NCBI GenBank assembly: GCA_003487805.1
Contig: DNNE01000057.1
Span: 7,058 to 45,671 of the forward strand
Direction: 5' to 3'
Length of the DNA stretch: 38,614 bases
Origin: Blastocatellia bacterium
GTDB taxonomy: Bacteria > Acidobacteriota > Blastocatellia > Pyrinomonadales > Pyrinomonadaceae
Both the position numbers and the translations under genes were made by a program. Each line of letters starts with the position of its first letter. The first letter of the stretch is position 1. Positions 1-7,915 of the stretch are shown piece by piece. The notes under the pieces are model-generated. The model was not told where the DNA came from, ran no database searches, and was given only the letters and a program-made list of their open reading frames with translations.

Positions 1-3
1 ACC

Positions 4-29
4 GGCGGGCGGTAGCCCGCCTCTAAACG
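4..29. repeat. Family A palindromic repeat (GGGCGGTAGCCCGC type)
   Basis: A short hairpin, GCGGGCGGTAGCCCGC, is followed by CTCTAAACG. Related copies with the same hairpin plus a CTAAACG-like tail occur at 4574-4601, 30586-30642 (an inverted pair) and 38571-38600. This copy lies just past the stop codon of the minus-strand gene ending at 33 and could act as a 3' hairpin for it. Confidence 0.7.
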
Positions 30-32
30 TGC

Positions 33-1862
33 TTAGGTATCCTGAAGATCAAACCCGATCCGCAGACGTCTTTGGTGCCACTCTTCGTCCATCAAAAGGA
101 AGTAGCCGAACAGCTTGTATTTGTATTCTGCGATCGGTGTCTGCGGGTCCCATGGCTTCAGCCAGTCAGTCGCGTAAATCAGTTGCCCCAGGTAGAGGCC
201 TTCGGCTATTTGCGTAATTTCGTCGATGCAAAAGCAATCCGGCGGAATATTTTTCAGAGGTTTCCATCGATAATTGAACTGGTAAATCTTCTTCCCTTTA
301 TCTTCGGGCAGCATCGCAGCTTTGTTCGGGCGGCCAATGAAAAAGAATGTGTGCGCGTCATAACCGTATTGTTGGTGCTCTTCAGGCGTCGCGTCTTCCA
401 TGCGCGTCCCGGCGAGCTTTGAGACATCGCGCGTGAATTTTTCTTTCAAGGTGCGAAAGGCAACGGTGTTCGAACAATTGAACGCCGGATCGGAGCCCAT
501 CGGCTCGCCACCTTCCGTCCACTTCGCCAATTCTGCTTCATCGATTGGATTAAATTTTTTCCCCGTCCAGGGCGAGAAGAAACGGAACGCCTGCCAGGCG
601 ACGTCGATCGTGTTCTCGTGGAATGGCGCCAGCAATCCCGGGCTCTGCCATGAAACCAACGCGCCGCGATAGAAACCATTCATCGTCTGGGGGGCGATGC
701 CGGCATTGAAGAGCGTATGCAGTTTGTCGAAGACCGGCGAAACAGTTTTGTGTTCGGCCATCAACTCGTCTGAGTAAGACTTCAGCATGCGCATGATGTC
801 GCCGGCGCTTTGGATGTCAACGCGCACTGCATCCAGTTTTGCCGAATCGACATTGCCGTCGACGGGATCGGCCAACGTCAGCGTGCTGAATTTATCTGTT
901 GGCGAAGTTGCGGCGACCGCGGGCGCCGATGTCTGCGGTGTTTCCGCCGGCACGGCGACATCGGGCATCTCCAAAAATGGAAAGAGGCGTTTGGCTTCCG
1001 CGTTCCAGAAGGGCTCGAACAAAAGGAAATAACCGAAGTTCTGGTAATGGTACGTCGAAGGGTCGGCCTTCGGATTGAATCGCTCTAAGAACTTCGTGGT
1101 CGCGAATATGGCCTGGCCCAGGAACATGCCATCAGCGATTTGGACCATCTCGTCAATCAAAAAAGAAAGAGGAGGGAAGTTACCGAGAGCGGGGTACCGG
1201 TAATTCAGTCGAAAGACTTCGCGTGGCGTTCCCGGATAGATCGACGGCGCGCGATGAGAGGCAATATTCCCGCCTTTGTAATCATAGCCGTACTGGCTCT
1301 TCTCTTCGTCCGTCGCTTTCTGCAGGTGCCACATGAAATTCAGTAAGGCCACGGTGGCGACATTGACCGGAGCGCCTTCGATCTTATTGAAGTGATTGAT
1401 GCCGCGCAGAACTTTCACATCAGCAGGCACCGTATCGCCAAGGATCCTTGCTCGCTCTTCGTCGCTCATCGGAAAGTAGCTTTTCCCGGCCCAGGGACAA
1501 TGGCCCACGATTGCGGAACTCCAAATAAATCCGAGCAGGTTGCCGAATTCCGCGGCCACGCCGTGCAGGTCGCCGGTGCGAAGACCTGGACAAATTCCAT
1601 AGTAGTGACCATCCAGCGAATCGAATGTTTCACCCAAGTCAAACAGCTTCGCGAGCTTCTGAAACGGCGGCGCATCGTTGTTGAAATTGTCCTGCAGCAG
1701 CGCCATGTAATCCTTGATCATTTCGAGAATGGAAGAGGCGACTGAGAGATCCGTCCGGATCTCTTTGACTAATTCGTCGTTCGGGTCGGCATTGTTAAGG
1801 CAAGTCAGAGTTTTCAGCGTTGCCTCCTCGCCTGCCATTCCCGCGGAAACGTTAAGTGACAT
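33..1862 (-). CDS. Unrecognised protein with an internal tandem duplication
   Basis: I do not recognise this 609-residue protein. It consists of two homologous halves, roughly residues 40-310 and 350-605. Both halves share a pattern: a P-x-F-x-K-L-x-x-L-F segment, a G-x-Y-x-G segment, PW-x-GK, an NYR(Y/W) element, DE-x-x-QIA-(D/E)-G-(L/M)-(Y/F)-LGQ, and a closing FGYFLL motif. The spacer between the halves is rich in Ala, Thr and Pro. There is no signal peptide and no membrane helix, so it is probably cytoplasmic. The ATG start is set by AAGGAGT at 1868-1874, with about 6 bases between. It starts 20 bp after the beta-propeller gene stop at 1883, so the two are probably one transcript and may act together. 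The halves have diverged but keep the core aromatic and acidic residues, as in a duplicated binding or enzyme fold. No function is claimed. Confidence 0.85.
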   Translation of the reverse strand: MSLNVSAGMAGEEATLKTLTCLNNADPNDELVKEIRTDLSVASSILEMIKDYMALLQDNFNNDAPPFQKLAKLFDLGETFDSLDGHYYGICPGLRTGDLHGVAAEFGNLLGFIWSSAIVGHCPWAGKSYFPMSDEERARILGDTVPADVKVLRGINHFNKIEGAPVNVATVALLNFMWHLQKATDEEKSQYGYDYKGGNIASHRAPSIYPGTPREVFRLNYRYPALGNFPPLSFLIDEMVQIADGMFLGQAIFATTKFLERFNPKADPSTYHYQNFGYFLLFEPFWNAEAKRLFPFLEMPDVAVPAETPQTSAPAVAATSPTDKFSTLTLADPVDGNVDSAKLDAVRVDIQSAGDIMRMLKSYSDELMAEHKTVSPVFDKLHTLFNAGIAPQTMNGFYRGALVSWQSPGLLAPFHENTIDVAWQAFRFFSPWTGKKFNPIDEAELAKWTEGGEPMGSDPAFNCSNTVAFRTLKEKFTRDVSKLAGTRMEDATPEEHQQYGYDAHTFFFIGRPNKAAMLPEDKGKKIYQFNYRWKPLKNIPPDCFCIDEITQIAEGLYLGQLIYATDWLKPWDPQTPIAEYKYKLFGYFLLMDEEWHQRRLRIGFDLQDT

Positions 1863-1882
1863 GATGAACTCCTTGCTGAAGG

Positions 1883-3127
1883 TTAGCGCGCGATCAATTC
1901 GCTGTGATGAACGCCCAGGTGATAACCAAAGAAACTATTCGTAAGGTGATAGTGGTTGAAGCCGCCACGGCCGGTGACCCGCTTACGAAACGGCAGCAGC
2001 TTCTCGTAAACTTTGCGATAGGTTTTGCGATCGTAAACCGCGATCGTGTTATAGCCGCGATTGCCGACAATGATGTACTTACCGTCCGGCGATACGCGCG
2101 TCGCATAGATGCCGTCCAGAATTCTCCAGCCGGTTATCTGCAGAGTTTGCAGCATGTAGTGAGTGCTGGTCGCGGTCGCTTTGCGCGCCATTGCACCCAT
2201 CAGCGTGTGCAACTGATCGTTAAGACTAAACAGGCGAGTTGTGAATCGCGGTATGCATTCGAGAAAGCGAAATTCAGCGAACCGTTCGAGCGGAATTTCC
2301 AGCACGCCGTGACTGCCGCCGCTGGCGATGTAAAGCGTGTCGTCGTAAATCTCGACGTCAGAATTCAGGTGGCCGGGAAACTCGGCGGCGCTGCTCCAGG
2401 TGCGCGTGATCTTCGCCGTCGGCAGATCGATCTCGTAGATGTACTCGCGCACATAACCGGGCGACCAGTTCACCCAATCTTCGTGGTCGGTGATTAATGA
2501 ATAGGTGAGCGCATAGCCGACGGGTTTTGTAGGATGAACCCGGCAATGCCAGACATTGTTCTGTACCCAGATTTTTCGCGAACGCTTTTTCGGATCAGGC
2601 TCCTGAAGGTCGAAGACGCCGACTTGCCGCACGTCTTTTTTCTCAGGCCCCAGATCGCCCATGAGGATATAGCGGTGCGTCGCGTCCCAGCGCAGCTCGT
2701 GCGCATTCTCTAAATAATGCGGGCCCAGATTCGTCGGGTTCTTCAGATCGTCGACACGAAAGTGATAGATGTGGTCGCCCACCGCGCCGATGAAACTCTC
2801 GCTGTCCGGATACCAAAGGTGATGCGTGTTCGATCGCATGCGATACGAACACTCTTCGAAGTGCATCGTCGACTGTCGCGCGACCTCGCGAATGTTGTTT
2901 CCATTCTCGATGTCCAACAGCAGAATTGTTTGACTAAAATTTCCGAGCAGCGCCAGCTTTCCATTTGGCGCGAGCGAGGGATTGTGGCCCGAACTGATGC
3001 CGTCGAAATGTTGGATGTAGAACTTGCGCTCTGGCCAATCAAACCGCAGTATGCCGGCGCTGCCGACGAGGCCATCCAAATCTGGTCCATCCAATGCGTA
3101 GTAAACGCTAAAGGGTTGATCAGCCAT
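1883..3127 (-). CDS. Cytoplasmic beta-propeller protein (WD40/YVTN-like)
   Basis: A 414-residue protein of repeated four-strand segments, such as a strand ending LLLDIENG, one ending VGVFDLQ, and near the end RVSPDGKYIIVGNRGYNTIAVYDRKT, which is typical of YVTN/WD40-like propeller blades. It has many histidines (for example HFDGISSGHN and a His-rich C-terminal end, FNHYHLTNSFFGYHLGVHH) that could be metal or active-site ligands. No signal peptide is seen. An in-frame upstream start at 3196 exists, but the ATG at 3127 has AGAAGGAG six bases upstream and is preferred. The next gene follows after 20 bp, giving a two-gene cassette. The fold is fairly sure, the activity unknown. A lactonase- or selenium-binding-protein-like role is possible but not shown. 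Confidence 0.85.
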   Translation of the reverse strand: MADQPFSVYYALDGPDLDGLVGSAGILRFDWPERKFYIQHFDGISSGHNPSLAPNGKLALLGNFSQTILLLDIENGNNIREVARQSTMHFEECSYRMRSNTHHLWYPDSESFIGAVGDHIYHFRVDDLKNPTNLGPHYLENAHELRWDATHRYILMGDLGPEKKDVRQVGVFDLQEPDPKKRSRKIWVQNNVWHCRVHPTKPVGYALTYSLITDHEDWVNWSPGYVREYIYEIDLPTAKITRTWSSAAEFPGHLNSDVEIYDDTLYIASGGSHGVLEIPLERFAEFRFLECIPRFTTRLFSLNDQLHTLMGAMARKATATSTHYMLQTLQITGWRILDGIYATRVSPDGKYIIVGNRGYNTIAVYDRKTYRKVYEKLLPFRKRVTGRGGFNHYHLTNSFFGYHLGVHHSELIAR

Positions 3128-3450
3128 AGGGACTCCTTCTCTTTGGTTCGCGAGGAATGATCTGCCGCTCCAGATTGCACGATCGCTTGATCGCAATCTC
3201 CGGCGATTTCAATCGTTAAGAGCGCTCACGTGACGTGGGCTGAGCGCTTCGGCTGCAAAGAACCACGCGTTAACGAGTGGCCGGCCAGCGAGTGTGCAAG
3301 GGCCGCAGCAGGCTCGTGAGTGGACAGCCTCTTCGGTAACGGAGTGCGAACGATATGCGCGTTTCGCCGGAAAGTCAATATTTTTCCGGCGCTGCACGCG
3401 AAGTCAAAATGGCAGGTGGTGAAGACGTATTGGTGTTAGCAAATATTTTG
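3128..3450. other. Gene-free interval with small inverted repeats
   Basis: I find no convincing gene in these 323 bases. They hold the leader of the beta-propeller gene and the 3' flank of the deoxyhypusine-synthase-like gene, both on the minus strand. Three inverted repeats are visible: an imperfect one at about 3173-3200 (AGATTGC/GCAATCT with inner GATC repeats), AGCGCTCA at 3221-3228 paired with TGAGCGCT at 3241-3248, and CCGGAAA at 3367-3373 paired with TTTCCGG at 3383-3389. Any could be an operator or hairpin. None has a clear run of T on the minus strand, so I do not call a terminator. Confidence 0.4.
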
Positions 3451-4512
3451 TTAAGGCACGTCGATAATCAAATCCTTGCCGGCAAAAGTGAAGTTGGGAC
3501 GGCGACGGCCTTTCATGTATTTGGCCGCTGTCTGCGAAAGCGCAGTGATCACAATCGGCAGCGCGATCGTGGCGTCGCAATTCACGAACGAGGTCAGCGC
3601 GCCGCGGCCAAGCTTTCCATAGACAACGGATTCATCAAACGCCACGGCGGTCGAGCGACCACCGGGATGCGGCGCATCAGCAGAAAACTGAATCGCGTAT
3701 TTGTGGCCGTGAACCTGTTGCTTGAAAATGTGCGCCGACATTTCTGTCTGACGCAGAAAACTCTTGGTGATGCCGCCGCCGATGTTGATGACGCCTGACA
3801 CGCGGGCGCGGATCGCGATCTGGGCCATGTCCAGCACATCCTGCACGACGTCGAATTGAAAGTTATTCTTCTTTTCAAAGCGAGAACCGGCGATTCCCAC
3901 CGCGATGCCACTGTCAGTAATGCCGGGGCAAAAAACCGGAACCCGGGATTTATATGCAGCCGTCAGCACTCCGTCTTCCGAAGCGATTTCAGCCAGCTCA
4001 CGACCGAGCAGATGCAGAAACTCACGCGTTGAATATGGCCGCGATTGATCGAGCTGACTCGCGAAACCGCCGACCCATTCTTCGGCCTCGTGATATTCCT
4101 CTTCACTCGCCAGCAAATCCCACATGCGACTGATGTGCGAAGCCTCGAGTTCGGCGTCGGTCATGTTTGGATGCGCCTGAAAATGATGCCGGCCCAGGGT
4201 CTCGTGAAGGTCATGAAAAATCACTGAGCCGGAAAGCACGAGCACATCGACAAATCGATTCTTTACGACGTACGCCAGCAGCCGGCGCATGCCGGCGGGA
4301 ATCAAGGCGCCGGATGCGGCCATCATGATCGTCGTGTTATCACCGAGCATGTCCAGCCAGATGCGATGCGATTCAGCGAGTTGCCGGCCCCCAAAGCCCG
4401 TGCCTTCCATCTTTTCGAGCAAGCCTGCTACGGATCGATCTCGATCGACCTGGACAGGACGCGTGGGAATCGTAAGGTACTTACTCGGTTTCGGTTTTCT
4501 CTGTGTCACCAT
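3451..4512 (-). CDS. Deoxyhypusine synthase-like protein (probable polyamine enzyme)
   Basis: A 353-residue homologue of deoxyhypusine synthase, which moves the aminobutyl group of spermidine in an NAD-dependent reaction. The family's catalytic lysine is in place: DESVVYGK, with Lys300, matches the DEAVSWGK motif of the eukaryotic enzyme. An NAD-binding stretch GVINIGGGITKSF lies near residues 240-252, and an NTTIMMAASGALIPAG segment at about 59-74 fits the N-terminal Rossmann part. Bacteria lack eIF5A, so the acceptor is more likely a free diamine, giving homospermidine or a related product, as in plant homospermidine synthase, which descends from this family. That reaction is inferred. The neighbour upstream on the same strand is speA, 104 bp away, which supports a polyamine role. 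The ATG is preceded by AAGGAAG. The gap to speA holds a family A repeat. Confidence 0.9.
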   Translation of the reverse strand: MVTQRKPKPSKYLTIPTRPVQVDRDRSVAGLLEKMEGTGFGGRQLAESHRIWLDMLGDNTTIMMAASGALIPAGMRRLLAYVVKNRFVDVLVLSGSVIFHDLHETLGRHHFQAHPNMTDAELEASHISRMWDLLASEEEYHEAEEWVGGFASQLDQSRPYSTREFLHLLGRELAEIASEDGVLTAAYKSRVPVFCPGITDSGIAVGIAGSRFEKKNNFQFDVVQDVLDMAQIAIRARVSGVINIGGGITKSFLRQTEMSAHIFKQQVHGHKYAIQFSADAPHPGGRSTAVAFDESVVYGKLGRGALTSFVNCDATIALPIVITALSQTAAKYMKGRRRPNFTFAGKDLIIDVP

Positions 4513-4573
4513 GATGTTTTGTTCTTCCTTATCCGATCAGAAGTGTGTGCGCGGTCGGCCTTTCGCCCGCTGG

Positions 4574-4601
4574 TCGGGGCAAGAGCCCGACTCTAATCCG
4601 C
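4574..4601. repeat. Family A-like hairpin between speA and the DHS-like gene
   Basis: TCGGGGCAAGAGCCCGA followed by CTCTAATCC resembles the family A hairpin plus CTAAACG tail seen elsewhere. It sits in the 104-bp gap between speA and the deoxyhypusine-synthase-like gene, where it could modulate read-through or mRNA stability. Confidence 0.5.
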
Positions 4602-4616
4602 TAAATAATTACGAAA

Positions 4617-6557
4617 CTAATAGTCATGACGCCGCTTACCCTTCGTCCGGTTACTATCATTTACCGCGATGTAGGTGTAAGCGTCGTAACGCGATTCATA
4701 AAAATTGACCAACTCGGCGGCTTCGGCTTCCGTCAGTTCGCCGTCTTTAATTCGTTGCGTCACCTGGCGGCGGAAACCGTCATGCAACAATCCACGTTCA
4801 TAGCGGGCCCGTCCGGCAGCTTCGCCCACGGTCGTGCCGCGAATCACTTTTTTGATCAGGTAACCTTCTTCATCGATATGAATATGGGCTTCGTTCGGTG
4901 CGCCAAAGAGGTTGTGGTTATTACCCATCACTTCCTGATAGGCGCCGACCAGCATGAACGCCAGATAGTAAGGTTCGTCCGGATTGAGCTTGTGTAATTC
5001 CAATACGTGCTTCACGTCGTGAAGATCGACAAACTTGTCCACCACGCCGTCTGAGTCGCAGGTGATATCGCAAAGAGTGGCGAACTCAGTGGGCGGTTTA
5101 TTCAAGCTTTGAATTGGCACGATCGGGAATAGTTGACCCAGCGCCCAATGATCGGGCACCGATCGAAACACGGAAAAGTTTGCCAGGTACTTTGCGCACA
5201 GAAGTTTGCGCAGGTCGCCGAACTCTTCGGGTACATACTTCGAATGTTGCGCATAACGATCGGCGCTCTCGCAGACGTCCCAAAACAGCACTTCACCTTT
5301 CGCGCGATCCTCCAAAGAAATCAGGCCGAGATTGAACAGTGTGAATAATTCTTCGCGATGCTCAAGCGCGTCGTGGTAGTACTCGCGATAATTCTTGATG
5401 GTGATCGTTTCGCGCAAATCGCCCAGCTCGATCACGACTTGCGGATCGTCTTCATCAATCTCGATCGGAGTGATGTCTTCGACCACCGTCTCGATTTCTT
5501 CCAGAACATTCGTTACCAGAATCGCGTGATAAGCCGAAAGAAAGCGGCCCGATTCCTGAATGATCGTCGGATGCGGAACGTTTTCGTCGTCGCAGACCTG
5601 CTTGATTGTGTAGATGACATCGTTGGCAAACTCCTGGGCGTTGTAGTTAGCCGACGAATCAAACGCCGTTTTTGAGCCATCGTAGTCAACGGCCATGCCG
5701 CCGCCAACGTCGAGCAGGTCGATCGGCACTTTCATCTGATAAACTTTTGCATAGACCCGCGCCGCTTCCTTCATCGCGTTCTTGATGCGTTTGATATCGG
5801 TGAGTTGCGAGCCGATGTGAAAGTGAAGCAGCCGCAGCATGTCGATCCGTCCGGCCTCTTTGACGCGGTTGATGACTTCCAGCAATTCGGTGGTAGTCAA
5901 TCCGAACTTGGCGGCTTCGCCTCCGGATTTTTCCCAGCGCCCCGATCCCTTCGAGTAAAGTTTGACGCGCATCCCGATCATCGGCGAGTTGCCTTCGTGG
6001 GTTTCAGCAATGCGCAGGATGTGATCCAGTTCGCTCAATTTCTCGATAACGATGACGACGCGCTTGCCCGACTTCGCACCGGCAAAAGCCAGCTGAATGA
6101 ACTCCTCATCCTTGAATCCATTTAGGACCAGCAGGCTGTCGGGCGATTGCTCGAGGGCCATCGCTACGTAAAGCTCGGCTTTCGACCCGGCCTCCAGGCC
6201 AAAGTCGTAGCGCGATCCTTCGCGCAGGTATTCTTCGACGACGGGGCGCTGTTGATTCACCTTCATCGGATAGACACACATGTGCGCGCCCTGATACTCA
6301 AATTCGCGAATTGATTTGCTGAAAGCGCGTTGAAGCTTTCGCACCTGCGCAGCGACCAACTGTGGGAAGCGCAACAGAATGGGGGCCGTAATCCCCCGGC
6401 CTGCGAGGTCTTCAATGATCTCTTTAAGGTCAGCCGATCGGGAGTCGCCCTCCCCCGGGCGGACGACCAGATTGCCTTTGCGATTTACGTCAAAGTAGCC
6501 TGCGCCCCAGTTTAATATCCCGTAGGTTTCGACTGTCTGTTCGATCGCGGTGGTCAA
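4617..6557 (-). CDS. speA: Biosynthetic arginine decarboxylase
   Basis: A 646-residue fold-III PLP enzyme of the SpeA type that converts arginine to agmatine, the first step of the agmatine route to putrescine. The PLP lysine is Lys99 in CVYPMKVNQQRPV. LLHFHIGSQLTDI, the glycine-rich DVGGGMAVDYDGS and the C-terminal CDSDGVVDKF segment with the active-site cysteine are all present. Length matches the family (about 630-660). Translation appears to start at TTG 6557, since GGGAG lies about eight bases upstream and the N-terminus (TVETYGILNWGAGYFDVN) is that of the family. A minus-strand deoxyhypusine-synthase-like gene follows. No agmatinase or agmatine deiminase is in the window, so later steps must be encoded elsewhere. 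Confidence 0.96.
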   Translation of the reverse strand: MTTAIEQTVETYGILNWGAGYFDVNRKGNLVVRPGEGDSRSADLKEIIEDLAGRGITAPILLRFPQLVAAQVRKLQRAFSKSIREFEYQGAHMCVYPMKVNQQRPVVEEYLREGSRYDFGLEAGSKAELYVAMALEQSPDSLLVLNGFKDEEFIQLAFAGAKSGKRVVIVIEKLSELDHILRIAETHEGNSPMIGMRVKLYSKGSGRWEKSGGEAAKFGLTTTELLEVINRVKEAGRIDMLRLLHFHIGSQLTDIKRIKNAMKEAARVYAKVYQMKVPIDLLDVGGGMAVDYDGSKTAFDSSANYNAQEFANDVIYTIKQVCDDENVPHPTIIQESGRFLSAYHAILVTNVLEEIETVVEDITPIEIDEDDPQVVIELGDLRETITIKNYREYYHDALEHREELFTLFNLGLISLEDRAKGEVLFWDVCESADRYAQHSKYVPEEFGDLRKLLCAKYLANFSVFRSVPDHWALGQLFPIVPIQSLNKPPTEFATLCDITCDSDGVVDKFVDLHDVKHVLELHKLNPDEPYYLAFMLVGAYQEVMGNNHNLFGAPNEAHIHIDEEGYLIKKVIRGTTVGEAAGRARYERGLLHDGFRRQVTQRIKDGELTEAEAAELVNFYESRYDAYTYIAVNDSNRTKGKRRHDY

Positions 6558-6847
6558 CTAGCGGTCTCCCGGCCTGCGCCCTTGATAAGCATTAGGTCAG
6601 CCTTCAGCAACGGGCTTGGCTGCTGATTTCCGGCCAAATTGCGGATTTCTTTGGGGTGGTACGCTTAATCGCAAAATGTAACAGAAAACGCGAGGTCGGT
6701 CTATCACTTTTTTGTGACGGAAACGTGGGGAGGTCGCCTGATTAATCGAAGAAATCGGCGTGTTTCGCCGCCTTCACGGCAGCGGGGCGGGATTAAGGCC
6801 CGGTTTGAGATTCAAAGGATTAATACAAGACTATAGGCGGGGCGGTC

Positions 6848-7624
6848 CTAATCTTGTGGCTGATTGAAACTGAAATCCAAATTCTTTTTTTCTTTAACTC
6901 CAATCGACACGTCCGATCGCTGTTCGCCGAATCTCTCATGCCAGGCCACCACCGTGTATTGACCCGGCGGCAATCCGGAGATTTCGTAAGAGCCGTTCCG
7001 AGAGCTAACGGCAAAAAAAGGATGCGAAAGGACCGCGACGTAGGCTTTTTCCCACGGGTGTTGGTTGCACTTTACTGGAATAAGTACGTCAGGCGCTGCA
7101 AATTTGTGCACCAGCGGGTCCGCCCCTTCTGGTTGCGACTGGTTCCAATCGGGATTGTTCTTTGGCATGAAATGCGTATTGTGGGTCGTGGCATCTTCAT
7201 TTGCGATCTTTATCGTTTGCTGTGTTTGCATTCCAATTACGCGCGGAGCGAATTGACATCCGTGATGCGCGAGCAAAACCGCAGTTGCGGGCGCCTCAAA
7301 GGTATACCAGTCCAACGCTTCACCGGACTGAATGTACACAAAAGCGTTGGAGAGCTTTCCGGCTTTGACAATGACGTCTTTGGTGAACAACTCCTCAGCA
7401 TTACCGGCCTCGCACTGAGGGTCTGCGCTACCGTCGATCCGCTTGGGTTGCGGGGGCTCGCCGATGAATGAGATCTTGCCGGTGATGGTGCCCTCGCTGC
7501 CAGTTCTTTGGTACGTGACCTTGCCTTGCTTCTTCCGGAATACTCCTGAGGAGCTCGTTGAAGGCGCGAACATTGCCGCGATGATAAGAATCGTTGTCCC
7601 GACGATGGCAGGTCCTATTTTCAT
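6848..7624 (-). CDS. Exported cupredoxin-like protein with carboxypeptidase-type Ig domain
   Basis: A 258-residue secreted protein. Residues 1-22 form a signal peptide (short basic start, hydrophobic core TTILIIAAMFA). The middle (about 45-200) resembles a cupredoxin: THNTHF (His148, His151) and VKCNQHPW (Cys186, His189) supply the His/Cys/His set of a type 1 copper site, though the usual methionine ligand is not obvious. The C-terminal 50 residues (NGSYEISGLPPGQYTVVAWHE) form a carboxypeptidase-regulatory-like Ig domain. Such fusions are common in soil bacteria with uncertain roles in copper binding or redox. ATG 7624 has AGAGAGGT about six bases upstream. It is divergent from glnA, with about 290 bp between. 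Copper binding is inferred from motifs only. Confidence 0.85.
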   Translation of the reverse strand: MKIGPAIVGTTILIIAAMFAPSTSSSGVFRKKQGKVTYQRTGSEGTITGKISFIGEPPQPKRIDGSADPQCEAGNAEELFTKDVIVKAGKLSNAFVYIQSGEALDWYTFEAPATAVLLAHHGCQFAPRVIGMQTQQTIKIANEDATTHNTHFMPKNNPDWNQSQPEGADPLVHKFAAPDVLIPVKCNQHPWEKAYVAVLSHPFFAVSSRNGSYEISGLPPGQYTVVAWHERFGEQRSDVSIGVKEKKNLDFSFNQPQD

Positions 7625-7750
7625 TCAATGACCTCTCTTTTGAAGCGATTCGTTGACGATTTTCGCTGACCAGACGTGCCGAGTGAAGACTATATTCCAA
7701 TCGCCGATCCATGGCCAATGAAAAATTCCAGCGACGTTTGGAAAATAATC

Positions 7751-7778
7751 TTGACATCAAAATCCCGCTGACTATAAT
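7751..7778 (+). promoter_or_regulatory. Consensus sigma-70 promoter for glnA
   Basis: TTGACA at 7751-7756 and TATAAT at 7773-7778, both perfect consensus hexamers, are separated by 16 bases. Initiation would fall near 7785, leaving a leader of about 130 nt before the glnA start at 7916. This is the strongest promoter signal in the window. No sigma-54 box was seen next to it. Confidence 0.8.
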
Positions 7779-7915
7779 GCCTGTTTTTGCTCGCGCGGGT
7801 TCATGACGCTTTTCGCGCTCCGCATACCGATCCGATCCACAAACGGCTTCGCACCAAATCAACGCTTCGGGGCGAAGGTCACCAGCATCACTCACTTTTT
7901 TCGACAGGAGATCAA

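Noticed and set aside
7779..7915. Glutamine riboswitch in the glnA leader
   Set aside because: I could not find the conserved core of the known glnA or downstream-peptide motifs; only a simple hairpin is visible.
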